Below are positions 1 to 8,210 of a stretch of DNA of 46,696 nucleotides, piece after piece. The notes below the pieces were generated by a model that did no database searches, was not told the origin of the DNA, and saw only the letters and a program-made list of their open reading frames with translations. Numbering within the stretch: position 1 is the first letter of the stretch; every line of letters starts with the position of its first letter. The translations under genes were made by a program, and so were the position numbers. Source of the stretch: Acidimicrobiia bacterium (lineage in GTDB: Bacteria > Actinomycetota > Acidimicrobiia > Spongiisociales > ZC4RG35); assembly GCA_015488325.1 (NCBI GenBank), contig WFOA01000105.1, positions 1 through 46,696 on the forward strand. Direction: 5' to 3'.

Positions 1-147
1 CGGATCCACGGGCCGATCGGCCTCGACATCGGGGCGGAGACCCCCGGCGAGGTGGCGGTGTCGATCCTCGCCGAGATGACCCGGGCCCGTTACCGGGCCC
101 ACGAACCGCTGGAGCTGCGGGGCGAGGTGCGGCGGATCGGACGGTGA
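1..147 (+). CDS. XdhC/CoxI family maturation protein, C-terminal end (partial)
   Basis: Frame 1 is open from the window edge to a TGA at 145-147, giving 48 residues. It begins [20 protein letters not shown], the hallmark C-terminal motif of the XdhC/CoxI Rossmann domain ([21 protein letters not shown] in the family). XdhC-type proteins bind and help insert sulfurated molybdenum cofactor into xanthine dehydrogenase or aerobic CO dehydrogenase. The rest of the gene lies outside the window, so its length and partners are unknown. A MocA-like cytidylyltransferase at 7528-8130 would fit the same Mo-hydroxylase pathway, with a sugar operon lying between them. The family call is firm; the enzyme served is not determined. 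Confidence 0.85.
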   Translation, partial: RIHGPIGLDIGAETPGEVAVSILAEMTRARYRAHEPLELRGEVRRIGR

Positions 148-168
148 GGAGACGCCGGTTCGGGGGTG

Positions 169-906
169 TCACGGACCGTCGTCGACCAGCTCTACGAGGT
201 CGGAGACCACCAGGTCGGCGCCGGCCCGGAGCAGCGGTTCGGGATCACCCCGGCGGTCCACACCCACCACCAGCCCGAACCCGCCGGCCCGTCCGGCCTG
301 TACGCCGGCGACGGCGTCTTCGGCCACGACCGTCTGTCGGGGGTCGACCCGAAGACGGCGGGCGGCCTCCAAGAAGGCGTCGGGAGCCGGTTTCCCCGCC
401 AGACCCAGGCGGGCGAGGTCGGCGCCGGTGACGACGGCGTCGAAGTCCCCGAGCCCCGCCGCCTTCAGCACCTCGGCGGCGTTGGCGCTGGACGACACGA
501 CGGCGGTGCGCAGCCCGGCCGATCGGATCGCGGTCAGGAACCTCACCGACCCCGGATACGGCGTCACCCCTTCCGAGGCGAGGACGGCGCGGACGATCTC
601 GTTCTTGCGGTTCCCCAACCCACAGACCGTCTCCGAGGTGGGAGCGTCTTCGGGTGTCCCCCATTCCAGCTCGATCCCCCGGGAGGCGAGGAAGGCGGCG
701 ACCCCGTCGTAACGGGGTTTCCCGTCGAGATGGCGTCGGTAGTCGACCTCCAGGTCGAAGGGGGCCGACCCGTCGGCGCGGCGTTCGAGGAACTCGTCGA
801 ACATCGTCTTCCACGCTCGGGCGTGGATCTGCTCGGTGGGGGTGAGGACACCGTCGAGGTCGAACAGCACCGCCGCGTAGGCGTCCCAGGCGACGGAGGT
901 TCCCAT
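169..906 (-). CDS. pgmB: beta-phosphoglucomutase-type HAD hydrolase
   Basis: A 245-residue HAD-superfamily protein, the usual size of beta-phosphoglucomutase. Motif I is FDLDGVLTPTE with the nucleophile/acid pair Asp16 and Asp18, motif II is VVSSSANA, motif III lysine sits in AGKPAPDAF, and motif IV is VVAEDAVAGVQAG. It would convert beta-glucose 1-phosphate into glucose 6-phosphate in the cytoplasm. It is the last gene of a minus-strand operon, 3 nt after the MalG-like permease, and beta-glucose 1-phosphate is what an inverting GH65 phosphorylase in the same operon releases. The sequence alone could be another HAD sugar phosphatase; the operon makes the mutase role very likely. Confidence 0.88.
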   Translation of the reverse strand: MGTSVAWDAYAAVLFDLDGVLTPTEQIHARAWKTMFDEFLERRADGSAPFDLEVDYRRHLDGKPRYDGVAAFLASRGIELEWGTPEDAPTSETVCGLGNRKNEIVRAVLASEGVTPYPGSVRFLTAIRSAGLRTAVVSSSANAAEVLKAAGLGDFDAVVTGADLARLGLAGKPAPDAFLEAARRLRVDPRQTVVAEDAVAGVQAGRAGGFGLVVGVDRRGDPEPLLRAGADLVVSDLVELVDDGP

Positions 907-909
907 CGC

Positions 910-1773
910 CTAACCCTTGGTCCCCGACGTCGCCAGCCCTTGCACGAAGTACCGTTGGAAGATGAAGAAGATCACGGCGATCGGGATCGTCGTGATGATC
1001 GAGCCCGCCAGGATGGTGTTCCACGGCGGGGCCTCACCGAACGCTCCCCGAATCCCGGCCAGACCCACGGTCAGGGTCTTCAGGTCCGGTTCCGAGGGGG
1101 CGGCGATGAGCATGTGCATGAACTCGTTCCACACGCCCTGGGTGGAGAGGATCGTGAGGGCGATCAGGCCGGGGGCGGCCATCGGCAGCATGATGTGGCG
1201 GAACACCTGCCAGGTGCTCGCCCCGTCTACGGCGGCTGCCTCTTCGATCTCCCGGGGGAGCTGTTCGAAGAACTGTTTCATGAGGAAGATCCCGAAGGCG
1301 TCGAAGGCGAGGGGCAGGATGAGGCCGGCGTAGGTGTTGAGGATCCCGAGCTGGCGCATGACCAGGAACCGGGGGACGAGGAGAACCACGCCGGGGACGG
1401 CCATCACGGCCACGACCATCGCGAACAGGAGACGCCGACCTCGGAACCGGAGCCGGGCGAGGGCGTATCCGGCGGTGGCGTCGAGGGTGAGGCGCAGCAC
1501 CACCACCGCCACCGTCGTGATCGCCGAGTTCAAGGCCCAGCGGGGGAACCGAATCTGGGGAGAGTTCAACCGGGCGATGCCCTCCAAGGTGGCTCCCCCG
1601 AATTCGGGGGAGGGGAGCAGCGCGACCGGGTTGGCCTGGATGTCGGGCAGGCTCTTGAACGAGCTGGCGATCGTCAGCAGGAACGGATAGATGAAGACCC
1701 CGGCGAAGAAGACGAGGACGCCGTAGCCGAAGAGACGCCGGGCGACGGTTCGGAGGAGGGACGGCTGCGTCAT
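910..1773 (-). CDS. Sugar ABC transporter permease, MalG type
   Basis: A 287-residue inner-membrane protein with about six hydrophobic segments and the permease EAA loop, visible as EEAAAVDGASTWQVFRHIMLP followed by a Pro/Ala-rich stretch. It is the second permease of a carbohydrate ABC importer (CUT1 family). The gene lies 4 nt after the MalF-like gene and 3 nt before pgmB, so the three are surely co-transcribed. The operon encodes no ATPase; such importers commonly borrow a shared MsiK/MalK-type ATPase encoded elsewhere. The substrate is probably the disaccharide cleaved by the GH65 enzyme upstream. Confidence 0.92.
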   Translation of the reverse strand: MTQPSLLRTVARRLFGYGVLVFFAGVFIYPFLLTIASSFKSLPDIQANPVALLPSPEFGGATLEGIARLNSPQIRFPRWALNSAITTVAVVVLRLTLDATAGYALARLRFRGRRLLFAMVVAVMAVPGVVLLVPRFLVMRQLGILNTYAGLILPLAFDAFGIFLMKQFFEQLPREIEEAAAVDGASTWQVFRHIMLPMAAPGLIALTILSTQGVWNEFMHMLIAAPSEPDLKTLTVGLAGIRGAFGEAPPWNTILAGSIITTIPIAVIFFIFQRYFVQGLATSGTKG

Positions 1774-1777
1774 CGCC

Positions 1778-2854
1778 TCACGTCTCCCCCGTCTCGGCCA
1801 CGATGCGGCGTTTCATCCAGTCGAAGATCATGATGATCAGGAACAGCACCACCGCCATCGCCGCGCCGAGGGCGGCCGAGTTGTTCTGGAAGGTCTGGAA
1901 GTAGATCCAGAAGGCCGGGGTGATCGTGGCTTTGCGGGGGCCCCCGAAGGTGGCCACGAAGATCTGGTCGAACACCTGCCAGGTGCCGATCAGGCCCAGG
2001 GTCACCACGAAGTAGATCGTGGGTTTCATCATGGGCACGGTGATGTAGCGGAACCGTTGGAGGGCGGTGGCGCCGTCCACGGTGGCGGCTTCCTCGATCG
2101 ACGGCGAGATGCTCTGGAGTCCGGCCAGGAAGATCAGCATCATCGTCCCGGTGGTCGTCCAGGTGACGAGGAGCATGATGGCGGTCATCGCCACGCTCGG
2201 ACCCGAGATCCACTCCCAGATCTCCAGGGAGAAGACCTCGGTCTGCATCCATCCGGGCGGTTCGTCGACGCCGAAGACCCCCAACAGGTTGTGGATCAGG
2301 CCATTCGAGTTGTCGAACCAGTTGATGTCCTGGAAGGGGAGGACGGCGTTGACGAGGCCGCGGGTCTGGAAGAGGAACACGAAGATGAGGGTGATCGCCA
2401 CCGAGCTGGTGATGGACGGGAAGTAGTAGGCGGTACGGAAGAAGCCTTTGCCCTTGAGGAACCGCTGGTTGAGGATCACCGCCAGGACGAAGGCGAGGAA
2501 GGTCTGGGCGGGCACGACCCCGACGACGTACCAGAAGTTGTTCCGGATCGACCGGGCGAAATCCTTGCGGCGGAGCCCGTCGTCGACGAGGAGCTCCTGA
2601 TAGTTCTCGAAACCGATCACGTCGGATTCGAGGGGCGGGGTGAGGCCCGACCAGTCGGTGAGGCTCACCCACACGGTGAACAGGATGGGCAGGACGAGGA
2701 ACACGATGAGGCCGGCGACGGCGGGCAGGGTGAACAGCCAACCGACCACGCCTTCCTTCGGGTCGAGGCGGGCTCGGCTGTCGACGGGGTCGGGGGTCCG
2801 CCGTCGACGGCGGACCCCCGACCGTTCCCCTGCGTGCGGACCCCGGGCCATCAC
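1778..2854 (-). CDS. Sugar ABC transporter permease, MalF type
   Basis: A 358-residue permease with six predicted membrane segments, starting at GWLFTLPAVAGLIVFL and including the EAA loop EEAATVDGATALQRF. It pairs with the MalG-like permease to form the channel of a CUT1 sugar importer. The start is uncertain. The ATG at 2854 gives an Arg-rich N-terminus encoded partly by a perfect 36-bp palindrome (2788-2823). An in-frame GTG at 2747-2749, preceded by an AAGGAAGG ribosome-binding sequence, would place the hairpin in the untranslated gap after the binding-protein gene and leave a family-like N-terminus. I keep the long form but consider the short one plausible. Confidence 0.9.
   Translation of the reverse strand: MMARGPHAGERSGVRRRRRTPDPVDSRARLDPKEGVVGWLFTLPAVAGLIVFLVLPILFTVWVSLTDWSGLTPPLESDVIGFENYQELLVDDGLRRKDFARSIRNNFWYVVGVVPAQTFLAFVLAVILNQRFLKGKGFFRTAYYFPSITSSVAITLIFVFLFQTRGLVNAVLPFQDINWFDNSNGLIHNLLGVFGVDEPPGWMQTEVFSLEIWEWISGPSVAMTAIMLLVTWTTTGTMMLIFLAGLQSISPSIEEAATVDGATALQRFRYITVPMMKPTIYFVVTLGLIGTWQVFDQIFVATFGGPRKATITPAFWIYFQTFQNNSAALGAAMAVVLFLIIMIFDWMKRRIVAETGET
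2788..2823. promoter_or_regulatory. 36-bp perfect palindrome, candidate intra-operon hairpin
   Basis: Positions 2788-2805 and 2806-2823 are exact reverse complements (18-bp arms, no spacer), starting GGTCGGGGGTCCGCCGTC. It lies 46 nt past the stop of the abundant binding-protein gene and before the first permease. In sugar importers a hairpin here often stabilises the upstream message or partially terminates, so the lipoprotein is made in excess over the permeases. There is no T-run. The role is inferred; the symmetry is exact. Confidence 0.65.
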
Positions 2855-2869
2855 GTACCTCTCGTGTGC

Positions 2870-4201
2870 TCAGCCGAGTACGTCTTCCCCGGCTGCGGTG
2901 ACTTCGTCGATCAGCTCGTCCACGGTGACGTCGCCGGCCACCAGAGCTTCGGCCTGTTCGTTGAACACACCGATCAGGTCACCTGCTCCCGGTTTGAGGG
3001 CCCACCGATGGGCGTATGCCGCCCCGTCGAGGAAGGGCTTCAGCTCGGGACGGGGTGCCAGCCAGTCGGCGGCCACCGACTCACGGGCGGGCATCACGTT
3101 GAACGCGCTCGTCCAGGCCAGCGAACCCTCCCGGTTGGTCAGGTAGTTGATCAACGCCCAGGAGGCCTCCGGGTTGGGGGCGTCCACCGAGACGGCGTAG
3201 CAGACGGTGAAGGCGAAGGTCCCCGGACCAGCCGGACCGACCGGGAGCTCGGCGACGGCGAAGTTCCGGTCGGGGAAGACGTCCTTCAGGTACCCGACGA
3301 TCCAGTTCCCTTCGATCGTCATGGCCGCCTTGCCCTGACCGAAGGCCTCGCCGGCCCATCCGGCGTCCACCGCCTGGGGTTTCACCGCCGAGCCGCTCTG
3401 GTAGAGGTCGGCGACGAACTGGAGGGCCTGGCGGGCCTGGTCGTTGTCGAGGGTCACCTGGGTGACGGCGTCGTCGGTGAGGGCTACGCCGTTCTGGAAC
3501 AGGAACACCCCCCAGCGGGGATATTCGACACCCATGGTGAGCCCGGCCTGGGCGGTCCCGGCGGCGATCTCCTCGACCGAGCCGGTCGTCAGCGCCTCGG
3601 CGGCGGCGGCGAGCTCCTCCCAGGTGGTCGGCACGGCCACTCCTGCCGCGTCGAGGGCGTCGGGGTCGTACACGAGGGCCAGGGTGGAGAAGTCCTTCGG
3701 CGGGCAATACCAGGTCCCCTCGTACGTGAACGCGTCACGCAGCGACGGGTAGATGTCGTCGGGATCCTCGATCGCTCCGTCGGGGATCGGCGCCAACACG
3801 CCGGCGCTGGCAAGATCGGGCAGCTTGAAGCTGTCGACGTAGAACACGTCGGGCGGGTCGCCTGCGGCTAGCGCTGCCTGAAGCGTCGCGTCATACTCCG
3901 CCTGGGGTTGGAACTCTGCGGACGCACCGGTCTCGTCGTTGAAGGCAGCGACGAGATCCGAGAGTGCCTGGTTCTCGGCGTCCGAAGAGGACCAACCCCA
4001 CAGTTTCAGCTCGACGCCCTCCAAGGTGCCTTCCGCCACCGAGGTGGTCGTCGCCGAGAGGGTGGTCGTGGTCGCCGGGGCCGTGGTGGTGGGTGAGGAC
4101 GTCTCCGGGGTCGTGGTCTCCCCGGCGTCCTGACCGCCACCGCAGGCCGCCAGCACCAGCGCCGTCACCGCGAATACGGCCGGCCATCTCATCCTGTGCA
4201 T
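2870..4201 (-). CDS. Sugar ABC transporter substrate-binding lipoprotein
   Basis: A 443-residue extracytoplasmic solute-binding protein (family 1, MalE-like). It has a lipoprotein signal peptide with lipobox LAAC (Cys20), then a Thr/Ser-rich linker of about 35 residues that tethers the domain to the membrane, then the two-lobed binding domain with motifs such as LKLWGWSSSDAENQ and GKAAMTIEGNWIVGYL. The ATG at 4199-4201 is chosen because it begins the signal peptide and follows a GGAAGAGGAA ribosome-binding sequence; a longer frame up to 4291 would add 30 residues before the signal. It captures the sugar for the two downstream permeases. The ligand cannot be read from sequence but should match the GH65 substrate. 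Confidence 0.92.
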   Translation of the reverse strand: MHRMRWPAVFAVTALVLAACGGGQDAGETTTPETSSPTTTAPATTTTLSATTTSVAEGTLEGVELKLWGWSSSDAENQALSDLVAAFNDETGASAEFQPQAEYDATLQAALAAGDPPDVFYVDSFKLPDLASAGVLAPIPDGAIEDPDDIYPSLRDAFTYEGTWYCPPKDFSTLALVYDPDALDAAGVAVPTTWEELAAAAEALTTGSVEEIAAGTAQAGLTMGVEYPRWGVFLFQNGVALTDDAVTQVTLDNDQARQALQFVADLYQSGSAVKPQAVDAGWAGEAFGQGKAAMTIEGNWIVGYLKDVFPDRNFAVAELPVGPAGPGTFAFTVCYAVSVDAPNPEASWALINYLTNREGSLAWTSAFNVMPARESVAADWLAPRPELKPFLDGAAYAHRWALKPGAGDLIGVFNEQAEALVAGDVTVDELIDEVTAAGEDVLG

Positions 4202-4250
4202 GCTTCCTCTTCCTTTCTCTCCCGGGAAGGGGTCCGCCCCTTCACCTCCG

Positions 4251-6371
4251 TCATGGGATCTCGATGTCATGGAGCTCCCCTCGGTACACACACGTGAACG
4301 CCATCGACGACCAGTGGGACGGCAGCCGGGGGTCGGTGGTCGGTCCGCCGCACCCCAGCCCGAGTCCGGCGAAGCCGAACAGGGCGGCCTGGAGGAGTCC
4401 CCCCTGGCAGGCGGCGTGGATGCCGTCGACGCCGTTGCCCATCGTGTCCTCCAGGTCGATGGCGGCTGCCCGCAGGAAGAACTCGTAGGCGGCTTCGGGG
4501 TCTCTGAGGCGGGCGGCCAGGAGGGCGTGGATCGGCAGCGACAGCGACGAGCCGTGGTCGGTCTTGGGGAGGTAGTACGACCAGTTGACGGTTCCGCTCC
4601 CGGCCAGGTCGGCTTCGTCGGGCAGAAGCGCCATCGTCATCAGCACGTCGGGTTGTTTGATGACCGCCGTGCGTTGGAGCCGCTCCTCTCCGAGCAGGTC
4701 GTAGATCGCCCTCGTCCTCGGTTCGAAGGCTTCGAGGTCGAGGGGCTCGAGATCGAAGAATCCGGCGTGTTGTTCCCAGACGCCGTCGGCCGACCGGCGG
4801 AGCACCACCCGGTCGGCGAGGTCGGCGTAGCCGAGGACCTCGGCTTCGGTGACGCCGAGGCGGGCGAGCAGCGCCTCCGCCGAGGCGGGGGAGCGCTCGT
4901 GGAGCCACCGATACACCGACGTGGCCTGCCGGAGATGCCAGGCGGCCAGCAGGTTCGTGTAGAAGTTGTCGTCGACGTGGAGGTGGTACTCGTCGGGCCC
5001 GATGACCTTGCGGAGGTGGAGCCCGTCGTCTTCCGCTTCGAGACGGCTCGCCCAGTAGACGGCACCGTCGAGGGTGATCTCGGCGCCTTCGGCTTCGAGG
5101 AACTCGTCGTCTCCGGTCCAGCGCCAGTAGTGGTCCGCCGCCCAGGCGACGTCGGCGGTGATGTGTTCTTCCTGCTCGCCCGTCCAGATCCGGATGGGCG
5201 GCCCCGACGCCGGGGAGGTCCACTCGGGGGTCACCTCGTCGCCGGTGTCGGCGGACTCCCAGGCGTAGAAGGCGCCTCGATGGCCGAGACGGGCTGCCTT
5301 GCGGCGTGCCCCGGGGAGGCCGCGGTATCGGTATCCGAGGTGGGTGCGGGCCAGGTCGGGCTGGGTGACGGTGAAGTAGGGGACGACGAAGACGTCGGTG
5401 TCCCAGAAGACGTGGTGGCGGTATCCGAACCCGGACATGAGGCGGGCCCCGATCGCCGCCCGTGGGTCGTCCGGTGAGGCGGCGGCGATGAGCTGGAATG
5501 CGGCGAACCGCAGGATCAACTCGGCGTAGGGGTCGCCGTCGATGCGGATGTCGGAGGTGCGCCATCGGCGTTCCCAGGCCGCCCGGGAAGCGTCGGCGAG
5601 GGCGGCGTAGTCGGTGCCGGCCGTTGGGAGGAGTGCACCGGCGTCGGCACCGGCCTGGTAGGCGACGACCTTGGTGACCCTCACCGACGCTCCCGGGTCG
5701 ATGACGAGGGTGGAACGGAATCGGGGATGTTCGAGGTCGTCGACGTAGGCGGGGTCGGCGAGGCCCCGGACGTGGCAGCGAACCTGTAGGCGGTGGCGAC
5801 GGTCGACGCTCTCGTAGTCGACGCCGAAGGTGTGGTTCCCGATCCGGGAGGCGTCGAGGGGACGGAAGGCGGGGACCCGAGGTGACGGGATCCCACCTTT
5901 GATGCCCGTCTGTACGTTCACTTCGACGGGGTCGGTGAGGGCGGTGACGTGGACGTCCAGGGCCGCCAGGTGGGGTTCCGCCATGGAGAGGATGCGGCGG
6001 AACTCGACCCGGATGGTCCCGGTCTCGGCGCCCCGCCACAGCACCGTCCGGCGCAGCTCGCCGGTGCGGAGGTCGAGGGTTCGCCGATACCCGGCTGGGG
6101 GATGGGCGACGAGGTCGAAGGGTTCGCCGTCGACGGTGAGGGAGAAGTCGGTCCAGTCGGGGGCGGCGCCGAGCACGGGCAGCTCCCCGGGGGGCTCCAC
6201 GAAGAGTCCGTTGACGAACGTCGCCCGGCGTTCGCCGGGACGGAACTCCTCGAAGGCTCCCCGGGTCCCCAGGCGGCCGTTGCCGATGGTGAAGAGGGAC
6301 TCCCGCCACGGCGCCAGTTCGGGACGGAAACGATCCTCCGACAGGACCCAGGGATCGATCCGTCGGCTCAC
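4251..6371 (-). CDS. Glycoside hydrolase family 65 disaccharide phosphorylase
   Basis: A 706-residue cytoplasmic enzyme, slightly shorter than typical GH65 members (about 750-790). The general-acid Glu is Glu461 in VIGPDEYHLHVDDNFYTN, the family signature. The phosphate-binding HGSSLS motif appears in KTDHGSSLSLPIHAL, and GYRHHVFWDTDVFV lines the sugar site. These enzymes cleave alpha-linked glucose disaccharides (maltose, trehalose, kojibiose, nigerose) with inorganic phosphate, giving beta-glucose 1-phosphate and glucose. The ATG overlaps the lacI stop (ATGA), so it is translationally coupled to its repressor. pgmB at the operon end consumes the product. The linkage specificity is not decidable by eye. 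Confidence 0.93.
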   Translation of the reverse strand: MSRRIDPWVLSEDRFRPELAPWRESLFTIGNGRLGTRGAFEEFRPGERRATFVNGLFVEPPGELPVLGAAPDWTDFSLTVDGEPFDLVAHPPAGYRRTLDLRTGELRRTVLWRGAETGTIRVEFRRILSMAEPHLAALDVHVTALTDPVEVNVQTGIKGGIPSPRVPAFRPLDASRIGNHTFGVDYESVDRRHRLQVRCHVRGLADPAYVDDLEHPRFRSTLVIDPGASVRVTKVVAYQAGADAGALLPTAGTDYAALADASRAAWERRWRTSDIRIDGDPYAELILRFAAFQLIAAASPDDPRAAIGARLMSGFGYRHHVFWDTDVFVVPYFTVTQPDLARTHLGYRYRGLPGARRKAARLGHRGAFYAWESADTGDEVTPEWTSPASGPPIRIWTGEQEEHITADVAWAADHYWRWTGDDEFLEAEGAEITLDGAVYWASRLEAEDDGLHLRKVIGPDEYHLHVDDNFYTNLLAAWHLRQATSVYRWLHERSPASAEALLARLGVTEAEVLGYADLADRVVLRRSADGVWEQHAGFFDLEPLDLEAFEPRTRAIYDLLGEERLQRTAVIKQPDVLMTMALLPDEADLAGSGTVNWSYYLPKTDHGSSLSLPIHALLAARLRDPEAAYEFFLRAAAIDLEDTMGNGVDGIHAACQGGLLQAALFGFAGLGLGCGGPTTDPRLPSHWSSMAFTCVYRGELHDIEIP

Positions 6372-7429
6372 CTGCCACCTCCCGAGCTGGCGCGGACGAT
6401 CAGCTCCGGTGTGACGAGGATCCCTTCGGGTTCGTGGTGGCCTGTGAGCCGGCGGGCCAGCATGTCCACCAGCAGCTCTCCCACCCGGTCGAAGGGTTGA
6501 CGGACCGAGGTGAGGGGTGGTGAGGCCATCTCGGCGGCCGGGATGTCGTCGAAGCCGGTGACCGCCAGGTCGACTCCCACTTCGAGGCCGAGGTCCCGGG
6601 CTTCGAGGAGTGCCCCGATGGCGAGGGTGTCCTGGACGGTGACGACCGCCGTCGGTGGCGGTTCGGCGGCGAGGAGCTCGCGGAGGGCGGCCCGGCCCTC
6701 TTCGAGCCCGTTGACGGTACGGACGATACGGGGAGGGGGGAGGTCGGCCACCTCGAGGGCTTCGACGACCCCCGACACCCGCGCGTCCCCGGTCCTCGAC
6801 CCTTCCGGCCAGGCGATGAGGCCGAAGCGTTCGTGGCCCTGTTCGACGAGGTGACGGACGGCCGCGGCGGTGCCCGCCGCGCCGTCGACGTCGACCCAGG
6901 AGAAGGTGTCGTCATCGCTGGTGCGCCCGAAGGCGACGAAGGGCACTCCTTGGTCGGAGAGGTAGGCGATCCTGGGGTCGTGATAGTCGGTTTCGGAGAG
7001 GATGAAGCCGTCCACGGATCCCCGACGGACCATGTCTTCGTAGACCGCCAACGGGTTGCCTCGGGGACGGTCGGCGGACAGGACGATCTCGAGGCCGTGA
7101 CGGGCGGCTGCTTCGACCATCGAGTGCAGGAAGGCATCGAGGGTGGGGTTCCCGGCCGCCTGCACCGAGGGGAGGCGGTATCCGACGAGGTAGGTCCGTT
7201 TGCCGACCAGGCCGCGGGCGGCCCGGTTGGGGCGGTAGTCGAGGGCGCGGACCGCTTCCAGGACGCGTTCCCGCGTGGCTTCGGAGACGACGTGGGGCGT
7301 GTTGAGGGCTTTGGAGACCGTCGCCACCGACACCCCCGCCAGACGGCTCACGTCTTTGATGGTTGACCGGGGAGAAGACGTCGACCGGGGAGAAAACGTT
7401 TTCTGCTCGGAAGCCCCGTGTTCGTCCAT
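6368..7429 (-). CDS. LacI-family transcriptional repressor of the disaccharide operon
   Basis: A 353-residue LacI-type regulator. The helix-turn-helix is TIKDVSRLAGVSVATVSKAL, beginning about residue 24, followed by the hinge and a periplasmic-binding-like sugar domain. The first 23 residues include a tandem SPRSTSSPRST and are unusual; part of the DNA that encodes them is a perfect operator-like palindrome (7391-7404). It is the first gene of the operon and overlaps the GH65 start by 4 nt, so repressor and enzymes share one message. Two operator-like sites at its 5' end suggest autorepression relieved by the imported sugar. The family is certain; effector and start are inferred. Confidence 0.92.
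   Translation of the reverse strand: MDEHGASEQKTFSPRSTSSPRSTIKDVSRLAGVSVATVSKALNTPHVVSEATRERVLEAVRALDYRPNRAARGLVGKRTYLVGYRLPSVQAAGNPTLDAFLHSMVEAAARHGLEIVLSADRPRGNPLAVYEDMVRRGSVDGFILSETDYHDPRIAYLSDQGVPFVAFGRTSDDDTFSWVDVDGAAGTAAAVRHLVEQGHERFGLIAWPEGSRTGDARVSGVVEALEVADLPPPRIVRTVNGLEEGRAALRELLAAEPPPTAVVTVQDTLAIGALLEARDLGLEVGVDLAVTGFDDIPAAEMASPPLTSVRQPFDRVGELLVDMLARRLTGHHEPEGILVTPELIVRASSGGGR
7391..7404. promoter_or_regulatory. Operator 1, perfect LacI-type palindrome
   Basis: AGAAAACGTTTTCT is a perfect 14-bp palindrome centred on CG, the form bound by LacI-family repressors. It lies just inside the start of the lacI reading frame. A second site is 68 bp upstream, centre to centre. Confidence 0.75.
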
Positions 7430-7459
7430 GGTGTGTTGGTGCCCTCCACCGAATGGCCG

Positions 7460-7472
7460 AAAAACGTTTTCA
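7460..7472. promoter_or_regulatory. Operator 2, LacI-type half-perfect site
   Basis: The core AAAACGTTTT (7461-7470) matches the centre of operator 1, with TTTTC continuing on one side only. It lies in the lacI/mocA divergent gap and overlaps the probable lacI promoter, whose minus-strand -10 could be TACAGT or TATGAA just upstream. Two sites 68 bp apart could support looping. Confidence 0.7.
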
Positions 7473-7515
7473 TACTGTAGTGCATCGCCGCTGCCGCCGC
7501 CAGCGGCGATCCCGC

Positions 7516-7521
7516 TACGGT
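7516..7521 (+). promoter_or_regulatory. -10 element of the mocA-like gene (leaderless)
   Basis: TACGGT, then exactly 6 nt, then the GTG at 7528. A transcript starting about 7 nt after the -10 would begin at the start codon, which supports GTG 7528 over longer frames. Confidence 0.55.
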
Positions 7522-7527
7522 GACGTC

Positions 7528-8130
7528 GTGACGCGCATCGCCGCCCTCGTGCTCGCCGCCGGTGGATCCCGGCGGCTCGGGCGACCCAAGCAGCTCGAAC
7601 CGTGGGGCCGAACGACGCTCCTCGGTCACGTTGTCGACCGGGTGCGGTGTTTCCCGGTGGACGAGATCTGGGTGGTGCTCGGAGCGGAGGCCGAGCGGGT
7701 GCTCGCCGAGGTCGACCTCGACGGGGTGGGCGTCGTGGAGAATCCCGAATGGCCCGAAGGGATGGCGTCGTCGCTGCGGGTCGGCCTCGACGCCCTCACC
7801 AGACTGTCGAAGGCTGATGCGGTCCTCATCGTCATCGGGGACCAGCCCGACGTCGATCCGGGCGTCGTGGAGCGCCTGGTCGCCGAGTACCGCAAGACAC
7901 GGCGCCCGGTGGTGATCCCCAAGTACCGATACACCTGGGGCAATCCGGTGCTCGTCGATCGCTCCCTGTGGCCCCGGCTCATGTCCCTGGAAGGGGACGA
8001 GGGGGCGCGTCGGCTCTTTCAGGCCCATCCCGAATGGGTCGAAGAGGTGTGGCTCGAGACGTTGCCGCCCCGGGACGTCGACACCGAGGCCGACGTCGAA
8101 GAGTTGCGGCCCCGACCACCCTTTTCCTGA
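7528..8130 (+). CDS. MocA-like molybdenum cofactor cytidylyltransferase / NTP transferase
   Basis: A 200-residue MobA-like nucleotidyltransferase. The nucleotide-binding signature is LVLAAGGSRRLGRPKQL at the N-terminus, the metal-binding motif is VIGDQPDVDP, and GNPVLVDRSLWP follows, as in the MocA/CoxC-associated group. Such enzymes add CMP to molybdopterin-Mo to make the dinucleotide cofactor of CO dehydrogenase or xanthine dehydrogenase. GTG at 7528 is chosen because the signature begins there and a TACGGT -10 sits 6 nt upstream; an upstream frame adds a low-complexity Arg-rich leader overlapping the lacI operators. The XdhC end at 1-147 supports a Mo-hydroxylase role. Another NTP-transferase substrate remains possible. 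Confidence 0.8.
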   Translation: MTRIAALVLAAGGSRRLGRPKQLEPWGRTTLLGHVVDRVRCFPVDEIWVVLGAEAERVLAEVDLDGVGVVENPEWPEGMASSLRVGLDALTRLSKADAVLIVIGDQPDVDPGVVERLVAEYRKTRRPVVIPKYRYTWGNPVLVDRSLWPRLMSLEGDEGARRLFQAHPEWVEEVWLETLPPRDVDTEADVEELRPRPPFS

Positions 8131-8210
8131 GCGACCGTCTGCGAGACCGGGCCGGGGTTCGCCAACTATCCTCACCGCCGCATCGCCCGGGCGGCCCAGG
8201 AAGGAGCGAG

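Noticed and set aside
166-3871. Long plus-strand frames opposite the ABC transporter genes
   Set aside because: They encode Glu/Gly/Val-rich sequence typical of antisense frames in GC-rich DNA; the minus-strand permease and lipoprotein genes are unmistakable.
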